Origin: Lachnospiraceae bacterium UBA7179
GTDB taxonomy: Bacteria > Bacillota > Clostridia > Lachnospirales > Lachnospiraceae
NCBI GenBank assembly: GCA_002491195.1
Contig: DKVL01000021.1
Coordinates: 1-20,861 of the forward strand
DNA length: 20,861 nucleotides
Reading direction: 5' to 3'
Below the pieces are notes generated by a model. It searched no databases. It was not told the DNA's origin and worked only from the letters and a program-made list of their open reading frames with translations. Below are positions 6,039 through 13,560 of the stretch, in pieces (position 1 is the first letter of the stretch; every line of letters begins with the position of its first letter). The translations under genes and the position numbers were made by a program.

Positions 6039-7852
6039 CAACTAACAAAGACAGAAATCGGATCATAGAGGAAGCAAAGTCCTTGTTTTCTGAAGATGTG
6101 TTAAAGGGATTAAAAGAATGGTACCTGTATACTTTGCAGGGAAACTGGCGGTATGTCATGTTTGCGGTTAGGCGCAGTTATATGATGGCGCTGACCATGG
6201 AGGCTGTTACAGGAGTGGAAATGCAGAACCAGTCCAGCGAGTTTCTGACGGACGCTGCCCTTTTTTTGCGTTGCGGGGAGATGGCGGCAGCGTACAGAAA
6301 GTACGGTCGTTTTCCAAGGATCCTGTTCTGTGATGATATTATGATCCATGGGCGCAATATTAATCACATTATCGAGGAATTACGGGAGGAACTCGTGCAT
6401 ATTCTCGGTGAATCCGACAGGGAAGCGGTTGAAACTGCTCTGATCAGTGCAATAGAGATCCATGTATATGTGCGGGCATGGGATGCCCTGCTGCTGCTTG
6501 GGCCGTATGCGTGGAAACTGCACTATGTGCGCAAGGAAGGACCGGGGTTCTGGCATCAGCTTGCCAGTGACATGGCGTCACTGGTACTGCGGTCAAATAT
6601 GACGAATGCCAGCTATATTTTTACGGAGTATTTGTCCGGTGCGCAGATGTTGACAATATGGAACTGGCTGAAGAAGGATGGATTTGTCCACACAACTTAC
6701 CAGAATACAGAACAGTATGCGAGATTTTTTTTCCTGAATGCGCCGGGAGGAAAGGCAAAGTTGGTTTTATCGTTGCGGATTGTGAAGAACAGGGGCCGGG
6801 ACGATTACAGGGTGGCGCCGTTTGTGTTTCTGCCAAGCCTGGACGCCGATGAAACGGATGCTTTGTTTGGCAGGATTTTGGAGAAAATACCGTCCGGATA
6901 TGCACAGCTGTTCCGGACATGGAGGCATACAAGGGGAATGCGGTCGTTTAACGAGATGCTGACCATGCTGCTCTCGGATGCTGTCCTGAAATCGTTTAAT
7001 CACGCATATGGGATTGATCCGGATCCAGATAATATGGAGAAAGAGCTGGTGAAGCTGGCGAGAAATTATAATCAAACTGGTTTTCAGCAGACAAGACAGA
7101 TGTTGGCTGATCTGGTTGGGGGAAGCAAATCCATACTGGAGATGGAGGAAATCGCTGATATTGTGGATGAGGTGGTTTCCGATGACCGTGTTGTGATTCA
7201 GTTTGCAGGAGATGGCGGAAACAAACAGGACAAAGAGATTGAGAAACGGGTGGAGGACTATTTCTATGAACTAGGATGCAAGGAGGAAATGTTGGCGTAT
7301 GAATTGATGGAACTCCCATATTTCCAGACAAAGTTGCGATCAAGGCGGAGCGGGGAGCCGTGTGTTGATGCGCTGGAAAAGATAGCTTGCGAATTTACCA
7401 AAGAGGATTCAAAAAAATGTCTGGCTTATTTCCTCCAGATGGCGGACGCGGGGGTTAGCGGGCTGACTTCATATGCTCCCGATGACTGGAATGGTGGCGG
7501 ATATGCCCAGTTTGCAAAGGCAGGAGAGCTTTCTCTGCTGATCAGGCCGCTTAGGCTGTATGAGTATATTCCCATGTTGTCCCGCATGCAGATGGAGTGT
7601 GAACTGCGGCTTCGGGCGCTGACAGATGAGCTGAAGGATTTTGGCGCATGGGCAGGCTGGCCGGATGAACGGATCCGTGAACTTGTGGATTTTGTCGATA
7701 CGCTAAGCAGGATGGGACACGCGCCCAGGGACTGGAATGGAAATTATATCGAGAAGTATGACAAAGGCAGGCAGAATATCTATGAGGTGATTGGCAGGCG
7801 GAAATCGCTGCGCAGTGCTTACATCGAGTACGCACAGGAAAAATACAGATAA
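6035..7852 (+). CDS. phosphoribosyltransferase-like protein, first gene of RADAR-like operon
   Basis: A 605-residue soluble protein. The segment RILFCDDIMIHGRNINHI (Asp100-Asp101, Gly106) matches the shape of the PRPP-binding loop of type I phosphoribosyltransferases, a hydrophobic strand followed by DDxxxxGxx. However, the usual Thr/Ser residues are replaced by His105 and Asn108, so binding may be altered or catalysis lost. An upstream helix, VRRSYMMALTMEAVTG (about 44-59), fits the fold. The region after residue 130 is long and unassigned. PRTase-like domains have been reported in bacterial conflict systems (PRTase-CE), and I think this belongs near that group without proof. It is translationally coupled to a leader ORF and ends 23 bp before the RdrA-like gene, so co-transcription is near certain. 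A nucleotide-sensing or base-recycling role beside a purine deaminase is inference. Confidence 0.62.
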   Translation: MTTNKDRNRIIEEAKSLFSEDVLKGLKEWYLYTLQGNWRYVMFAVRRSYMMALTMEAVTGVEMQNQSSEFLTDAALFLRCGEMAAAYRKYGRFPRILFCDDIMIHGRNINHIIEELREELVHILGESDREAVETALISAIEIHVYVRAWDALLLLGPYAWKLHYVRKEGPGFWHQLASDMASLVLRSNMTNASYIFTEYLSGAQMLTIWNWLKKDGFVHTTYQNTEQYARFFFLNAPGGKAKLVLSLRIVKNRGRDDYRVAPFVFLPSLDADETDALFGRILEKIPSGYAQLFRTWRHTRGMRSFNEMLTMLLSDAVLKSFNHAYGIDPDPDNMEKELVKLARNYNQTGFQQTRQMLADLVGGSKSILEMEEIADIVDEVVSDDRVVIQFAGDGGNKQDKEIEKRVEDYFYELGCKEEMLAYELMELPYFQTKLRSRRSGEPCVDALEKIACEFTKEDSKKCLAYFLQMADAGVSGLTSYAPDDWNGGGYAQFAKAGELSLLIRPLRLYEYIPMLSRMQMECELRLRALTDELKDFGAWAGWPDERIRELVDFVDTLSRMGHAPRDWNGNYIEKYDKGRQNIYEVIGRRKSLRSAYIEYAQEKYR

Positions 7853-7875
7853 ACGAGACACAATCGGAGGAAACT

Positions 7876-10728
7876 ATGGGCAGGGTTATCACAATATGCA
7901 GGGGCGACGAGCACCGGGCTAAGATTGATAGAGAGTTTTTAATAAATGACATTTTTGCGGATGTATACCGCAGGGCAGACATACTTGTCCAGGAAATAAC
8001 AGATGAGTTAAAGCAGTATGATAAGGAGATGGATAAGAAATATCTGCCCAGATACCAGGGAATGGGAAATAATATCATCACTTTCTGCGGTGAGCGCGGG
8101 CAGGGGAAGACTAGTGCTATGCAGTCCTTTGTAAAACATCTGAAAGACTCTGATGCCAAAGTGGGTGGTGAGGGGACAAAGTCCATAGAATTTGTGAAAA
8201 GCGCTGATCATTATGAATTGATTGACTCCATAGATCCGTCTGCGATGGAAAACGGGGAGTCGGTACTCAGGGTTCTGATATCAAGACTGTTTTTCCATGT
8301 TGACAAGTGTATTCACAGAACAGGACGTATTTCAGAGTATGATGATGCGTTTTTGCAGAACAAAGAAAGCATTGCCAAATTGTTTGAGAAGTGCTACCAG
8401 AATATAGACTACATTAAGACTGGAAGATGTACGGACTATGAGCAGGATGACCTGGATACGCTTTCACAGTTGGGGAGCAGTGCCAAATTAAAGGAAAATC
8501 TGCATGATCTGATCGAGAAATATCTGAAAATGGTTGCGGGAAGTGACTGTGGGGAGAAGCAGGACAGGTACCTGGTCATTCCGATTGACGATGCGGATCT
8601 GGCAACAAAGAAAGTATTTGATTTGTGTGAGGATATTCGCAATTATCTGTCGATACCCAATGTGATCATACTGATGGCTGTAGACTATGAGCAGTTGGTG
8701 CAGGCAACATATCAGGAATACCTGATGCAGTTTAAAACCATGTGGCAGGCAGAGGGGCAGTTCAGGCAGGAACCGTACGTGATTGAAAAATGCCATGAGA
8801 TGGCGGCAAAGTATTTGGAAAAGGTATTTCCGGTCACACACAGGATTGACCTTCCAAAGATCGATTACATGCTGATGGAAGGGTATGAGGATGTCAGGTT
8901 CGAGTACATTGTTCCAGACGATAAAGTGAAGGGGACGACAAGACATGCCTTTGAGGAACTGTATCCGGAGGATTGCAAGAATCTGCAGGACCAGCTGCTG
9001 GAGGTCCTGTATAAGCGGACCGGACTGGTTTTCGTGGAGCGTAGCCGGAAGATGCATCTTTTTCTGCCGCATACACTCCGGGAGCTTGTGCACTGGGTGA
9101 AGATGCTGTATGATATGCATGAAGTTGACTGTGATGATCTTTATGGGCGGTACCAGGGGCAGAATCCTGAGAATTCCCGTCTGAAGGAGGACATAGGAAG
9201 ATTAAAAGATAATATACTGACGATTAAGCAGTTTTTTATGAACTATTGGTGTGAGAAGTATCTGGATATTTCGGAAGAAAGGGTTTTTCGGAAAATTGAC
9301 CATGCGACAAGGCGTAAGCAGTTGTCAGAAGTAAAAAACATTCTACGTGACCATCTGGGGAAACCGGCAAATACAACAGACGCGTCTTACTTAAATGTCA
9401 TTCATGAAACTGTAGCAACAGAATTTGAAAGCGAGAGTTATTTTCAGGAAGCGGTCTATATTTACTATACGATATTTTTGAATGAATGGTTTGCGGCTGC
9501 GTTGGAGGACAGCAGCCAGTTTGATCTGATCGCCCAGTTTGTACAGAGAATAATAGATGTGTCAGGTTACGATAATCGGTATGTGAATACATACAAAGTT
9601 GCACAGTTTTCGATTAACATGGATGTACTGCGGGTATTGCTGGGGAGAAGAACTGATCTGTCAAGTGTTGATCCGGCCACACAAAAAGCACTCGAAAGTT
9701 TCTGCGTGATGGTAAAAAATGACAAAATTGTGGAATCTGCACATATTATGGAGTCTGTTAATCGGACAGTCCGTCCCGAAATGGACAATTTGTGGCAGTT
9801 TGATGTTTTTCGACCGATGATCCAGTCATTGAAAGAATTTGCGGTTTCGTTCAGTGATAGGCTTAACTGGGAAGAAACAAGGAGTGCGTTTTCAGGAAGC
9901 TCTGTTTTGATTGCGGTAAGAAATATTGTGGCGAACTGTGATGTGCAGTGGCAGATCAGGAATGCGTTTGATTCGTGGTATGAGGCCAATGCTGTCAAAA
10001 GGGAGTTTGTACCACTAAGTCAGCAGATTCCTAAGTTGTATAACATGGTTGGGGACAGGATCGGAAGACCCAGGAGCAGGAAAGATAAAGAACTTGTTAA
10101 GATCTATGAAAATACAGGTGCAAAGAACAATGAGGTTATGGATATATTGTTTCTTTGCGATAGGAACAATTTTATATCTTATATAACAGCCTTACGCAGT
10201 ACCCTGGAGCGGTTAGAGAAGGATATCAGTGAGAAACAAATCGGGGAGCCGGTTAGTTTAGATAAGCAGGAAGGCTATCTTGGCAATATGGAAGCATTAC
10301 AGCACAAGATTGACGATAGTCTCGGACAGTTTTCTGTAATAAAAGAAGCGGATTTACAGAAGTGCTTTATGGTTTATAAAGGAACTGCGGGAATAGACTG
10401 GAAAAGGATAGAGTGCTTATATAAAACGGTAAATGATGCGAATGTCTCTTTAAAAAAATTATTAAAAAAGAATGAGGCAATACAGAAAGAACAGGCTCTT
10501 GCTGTAGATGGGGATTTGCCTGCAGCGGAACAGAGCAGTTCAGCGGCAGCCTTAGATGCTCCAGCGGTGGAACAGGACAGTTCAGCGGCAGTTTCAAATG
10601 ATTCTGTAGCGGAACAGGGCAGTTCGATGGCAGGACAAAGTAATTGTGTAAGGAAACAGGATAATTTTATAAAAAAATTAGATGGTGATTGGCATGAGGA
10701 CGGAAGTACTAATAATAAACCAGACTGA
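7876..10728 (+). CDS. rdrA: RdrA-like ATPase of a RADAR defence system
   Basis: A 950-residue P-loop ATPase. Walker A is GERGQGKT (residues 72-79, Lys78). Walker B is LVIPIDDAD (233-241, Asp238/Asp239). A sensor-like strand NVIILMAVDYEQL follows near residue 260, in the KAP/AAA+ order. Size, domain order and the adenosine deaminase gene immediately downstream match RdrA, which in studied RADAR systems assembles into rings and is needed with RdrB for phage defence. GGAGG lies five bases before the ATG. Residues 882-923 are three 14-residue Ala/Ser/Glu repeats, and the tail is probably disordered. The identification rests on gene pairing and motifs, not on alignment. A generic KAP-type NTPase is the alternative. 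Confidence 0.82.
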   Translation: MGRVITICRGDEHRAKIDREFLINDIFADVYRRADILVQEITDELKQYDKEMDKKYLPRYQGMGNNIITFCGERGQGKTSAMQSFVKHLKDSDAKVGGEGTKSIEFVKSADHYELIDSIDPSAMENGESVLRVLISRLFFHVDKCIHRTGRISEYDDAFLQNKESIAKLFEKCYQNIDYIKTGRCTDYEQDDLDTLSQLGSSAKLKENLHDLIEKYLKMVAGSDCGEKQDRYLVIPIDDADLATKKVFDLCEDIRNYLSIPNVIILMAVDYEQLVQATYQEYLMQFKTMWQAEGQFRQEPYVIEKCHEMAAKYLEKVFPVTHRIDLPKIDYMLMEGYEDVRFEYIVPDDKVKGTTRHAFEELYPEDCKNLQDQLLEVLYKRTGLVFVERSRKMHLFLPHTLRELVHWVKMLYDMHEVDCDDLYGRYQGQNPENSRLKEDIGRLKDNILTIKQFFMNYWCEKYLDISEERVFRKIDHATRRKQLSEVKNILRDHLGKPANTTDASYLNVIHETVATEFESESYFQEAVYIYYTIFLNEWFAAALEDSSQFDLIAQFVQRIIDVSGYDNRYVNTYKVAQFSINMDVLRVLLGRRTDLSSVDPATQKALESFCVMVKNDKIVESAHIMESVNRTVRPEMDNLWQFDVFRPMIQSLKEFAVSFSDRLNWEETRSAFSGSSVLIAVRNIVANCDVQWQIRNAFDSWYEANAVKREFVPLSQQIPKLYNMVGDRIGRPRSRKDKELVKIYENTGAKNNEVMDILFLCDRNNFISYITALRSTLERLEKDISEKQIGEPVSLDKQEGYLGNMEALQHKIDDSLGQFSVIKEADLQKCFMVYKGTAGIDWKRIECLYKTVNDANVSLKKLLKKNEAIQKEQALAVDGDLPAAEQSSSAAALDAPAVEQDSSAAVSNDSVAEQGSSMAGQSNCVRKQDNFIKKLDGDWHEDGSTNNKPD
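10519..10644 (+). repeat. three 42-bp in-frame tandem repeats in the rdrA tail
   Basis: The units start at 10519, 10561 and 10603 and encode PAAEQSSSAAALDA, PAVEQDSSAAVSND and SVAEQGSSMAGQSN. They keep the frame and decay from first to last. They form a low-complexity linker outside the ATPase core and are a likely site of length variation between strains. Confidence 0.75.
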
Positions 10729-10764
10729 TGGGCAATAAAACAGCCCGCAGAACGAGGAGAGTAT

Positions 10765-13374
10765 ATGTATCAGGAACAAGAGGATCTGGACATTCTGTTT
10801 CGCAGGACGACGCCAGAAGCTGTCCTGAAGAAGATTCGTTCAGGCAGTGTCCTTGTAAAGCCAGAAGATTCGGCAACAGTAGGTTTTGATGATTATGCAT
10901 ACAGTGCGTATGACCGCTATTCACTGCTGAATCTTTCGGAATATACGGCGACTGAGGTGCATTTGCGCAAGGAGGCGCTGGAAGATTCGGTAGCACGGAT
11001 GAAGGTGGGGGGATTTTTTTCCACACTGGTTTTGTATGCGGATAAAGTACTCCGTTATGACGGCGAGACGTTGGTTTGCCGTTCGGAGGAAATACCGAAC
11101 TGGCGTTCTATATATCTGCGTCTGGGACAGGATATTTTTACGACTGCGCTGCTTGCATGGCATAGCTGCAGGAACTGTTCGGATCTGATGAGAAACCGGA
11201 AGATGACGTGGCCGGCGGTTCTTCGGACAGATGATGTGCGGCTTAACAATATTTTGAAAAGGGGACTTGCGGAAAATCATTTCCACCTCCATGGTTCTAC
11301 ACAGTCTTTCGCACTGTCGTGGGCCTGTCTGATGAATCATCCGGCAATGATCCATACATACCTGAACAGTGAGCCAATGTTTAGGAAAAATCTGGTCTAT
11401 AACGCCTCGAGCGGTGTCACGGACAATGTCATGGACTGGCAGCGGCGCCTTCTCTATGCCGCAATGATCCGTGCGCTGTTGTTTGAGTGCTGCCTGGGAA
11501 AATTTGAGGGTGGCAGGGTAACAGAGCTTCAGGAACAGTTTGCAGGGTTTGATGTCCTGCCGTTGGCGGCGGACGTAAAGGAGCACACGGAACTGTTAAG
11601 ACAGATGTATGGCAGTAAGTTCAGCCAGGCTGACGGGAGAAAGGTCTGTCTGGATTATGCAATATGCAGCCGTTTTTACTGTGTGGATGCCGCGGATCAT
11701 AACCGCCTCCTTGGCGGGGAGCGGTGCCTGCTGTACCAGTGTTTTTGCAGGCAGTTCAGCGGCAGAGCGGCAAGGGCGGAGTCGGATCTGTTATATCTGT
11801 ATCTGCTCATCAAAAGTAATTTCCGCGGGGAGCTTGTGCAGGTCAACGGCCGTCGCGGGTTTCAGAATTTTCTGGAGTATCAGAACAGGAAGAACCAGCT
11901 GTTTGAACAAAGGGCAGAATATTGGACGGAGTCACTGCGGCTGTCCGTCTGCTCGGGAATCAGGGAGAATCATCTGAAGTCGCTCGAAGCCAGGATTATG
12001 CCAAAAAAGTCAAAAGGAGCTATGTACCGCGCCATCAGGGATCTGGATGGCAGGATCGATTTTGCCGAGAAAAATCTGCCTTATTTCTATGTTGTACACT
12101 TTGCCAAGGAACCCATGGAAAAGCCGGGGGATGACGATCATGGACTGGCTGTGCGTCCGAGAAATCATAAAGTACGCAGGCGGATCCGGCAGCAGGCAGA
12201 GGCGCTTGTCCGGTATATGCGTCTGCCCCGCTGTGAGGATCAGCGTGTGTGGGGCGTTGATGCCTGTTCGATGGAGATCGGATGCAGGCCGGAAACCTTT
12301 GCGACAGAGATGCGTTACCTGCGGGTGTGTTCGCGGATGGGCGTGGAGAACCCATGGTATGGAAAACCGGACCGATTCTGTGAGAAGATCGGGATCACTT
12401 ATCATGTGGGAGAGGATTTTCTTGATATCGCGGACGGGCTGCGGGCAGTGGATGAGGCCATCCGGTTTCTCTGCATGGAAAAGGGGGACAGGATCGGGCA
12501 CGGCCTTGTGCTTGGCATAGACCCGGAGGAATATTACCAGAATAAAAAGAATAGCATTTATTTGAGAAGACAGGATTATCTGGACAATCTTGTCTGGATC
12601 TTGTACCGGTCACTGGAATTTGGGATTGAGATCAGGGAAAATGTCCGTGCGGATATGAGGAACCAGGCTGAACAAATGTTGTATGAGATCTATGGGAAAT
12701 ACATCAGTACACTGACAACCGGAAACCCGTTGGAACTGTACTACAGAAGCTGGCAGCTCCGGGGCGATCATCCTGACCTGTACAGGACAGGTCGGTTTTC
12801 GAATCAGGAACGACTGTCATCCAGGGTGTATGATAACTGTAAGGTTCCGGGCGGATTGAGACGATATAGTACAAGATATGAGGCGCTTCAGCCATACCGG
12901 GACAATGATGACATAGCGGGGCTGTACAGCCGGTATCATTTTGATGACGGGGTAAAAAGCGAGGGGTACAGGGTGATTGATTTTCCTGTCAAAAAGGAAT
13001 ACATAGATATCATGGGGGCGATGCAGCATGCAGTGTGCAGGGAGATTTTTGAAAAAGGCATCTGTGTTGAGTGCAACCCGACTTCCAATGTGCTGATCGG
13101 TACTTTCCGGACATATAAGAAGCATCCGATACTGGGCTTTAACAAATTTCACCTCGAGGAAGACTGCAGGCATATGAATCTGCAGGTTTCGCTGAATACC
13201 GATGATCTGGGTGTCTTTGACACTTCGCTGGAAAATGAGTACGCGCTGATGCTGAACGTAGTCCGCGATAAGAGGCATGAGGAAGGGAATTATAATGATG
13301 ATGCCGTTTATGAGTATCTTGAGTATCTGCGCATGAATGGAATGAACATGGCATTCCGGCCGATTGAGTTTTGA
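10765..13374 (+). CDS. rdrB: RdrB-like adenosine deaminase of a RADAR defence system
   Basis: An 869-residue metal-dependent deaminase. Motifs in order are NHFHLHGS (His172 and His174 as zinc ligands), YHVGEDF (His547 ligand, Glu550 catalytic), DRIGHGL (His579) and NTDDLG (Asp813 ligand, Asp814). This is the adenosine deaminase set. The protein is more than twice the usual length: about 370 residues separate the first two motifs and about 230 lie before the last pair. That expanded layout, with the RdrA-like ATPase 36 bp upstream, is what I expect of RdrB. In RADAR, RdrB is reported to convert adenosine nucleotides (ATP to ITP) or RNA adenosine to inosine during infection. GAGGAGAG precedes the ATG, and a strong terminator follows the stop codon by about 20 bp. 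All key residues are present, so it should be active. Confidence 0.9.
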   Translation: MYQEQEDLDILFRRTTPEAVLKKIRSGSVLVKPEDSATVGFDDYAYSAYDRYSLLNLSEYTATEVHLRKEALEDSVARMKVGGFFSTLVLYADKVLRYDGETLVCRSEEIPNWRSIYLRLGQDIFTTALLAWHSCRNCSDLMRNRKMTWPAVLRTDDVRLNNILKRGLAENHFHLHGSTQSFALSWACLMNHPAMIHTYLNSEPMFRKNLVYNASSGVTDNVMDWQRRLLYAAMIRALLFECCLGKFEGGRVTELQEQFAGFDVLPLAADVKEHTELLRQMYGSKFSQADGRKVCLDYAICSRFYCVDAADHNRLLGGERCLLYQCFCRQFSGRAARAESDLLYLYLLIKSNFRGELVQVNGRRGFQNFLEYQNRKNQLFEQRAEYWTESLRLSVCSGIRENHLKSLEARIMPKKSKGAMYRAIRDLDGRIDFAEKNLPYFYVVHFAKEPMEKPGDDDHGLAVRPRNHKVRRRIRQQAEALVRYMRLPRCEDQRVWGVDACSMEIGCRPETFATEMRYLRVCSRMGVENPWYGKPDRFCEKIGITYHVGEDFLDIADGLRAVDEAIRFLCMEKGDRIGHGLVLGIDPEEYYQNKKNSIYLRRQDYLDNLVWILYRSLEFGIEIRENVRADMRNQAEQMLYEIYGKYISTLTTGNPLELYYRSWQLRGDHPDLYRTGRFSNQERLSSRVYDNCKVPGGLRRYSTRYEALQPYRDNDDIAGLYSRYHFDDGVKSEGYRVIDFPVKKEYIDIMGAMQHAVCREIFEKGICVECNPTSNVLIGTFRTYKKHPILGFNKFHLEEDCRHMNLQVSLNTDDLGVFDTSLENEYALMLNVVRDKRHEEGNYNDDAVYEYLEYLRMNGMNMAFRPIEF

Positions 13375-13396
13375 GAGTGGCTTTACATATTTTCAG

Positions 13397-13449
13397 GGGG
13401 CAGAATGGACCAAATTGTTTTTGGCCAATTCTGTCCCTTGTTTTGTTTG
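13397..13449 (+). terminator. intrinsic terminator after rdrB
   Basis: The arms 13397-13414 (GGGGCAGAATGGACCAAA) and 13420-13437 (TTTGGCCAATTCTGTCCC) pair over 18 bp with two mismatches and one G-T. The loop is five bases, followed by TTGTTTTGTTTG. It closes the PRTase-RdrA-RdrB operon. Confidence 0.85.
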
Positions 13450-13471
13450 TCAAAAAATGTTATTTTATAAT
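13443..13471 (+). promoter_or_regulatory. candidate promoter of the adenylation-domain operon
   Basis: TTGTTT (13443-13448), 17 bases, and a perfect TATAAT (13466-13471). It overlaps the T-run of the preceding terminator and lies about 90 bases before the ATG at 13561. Confidence 0.5.
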
Positions 13472-13560
13472 AAAATAGGTGTATTATTTTTGGTTAGTTT
13501 GCTAAAGGGCGGTCAGGCAGAAGAAGGAAATAAAATAGCAATGGATATGGAGGTTGGGAT

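Noticed and set aside
8488..9120. 210-codon open frame on the minus strand inside rdrA
   Set aside because: It is fully inside a gene with intact ATPase motifs on the other strand, has no ribosome-binding site and has the composition of a shadow frame.
12010..12520. Overlapping open frames on both strands inside rdrB
   Set aside because: They lie across the catalytic YHVGE and RIGHG motifs of the deaminase and encode low-complexity, Arg/Cys/Pro-rich shadows.
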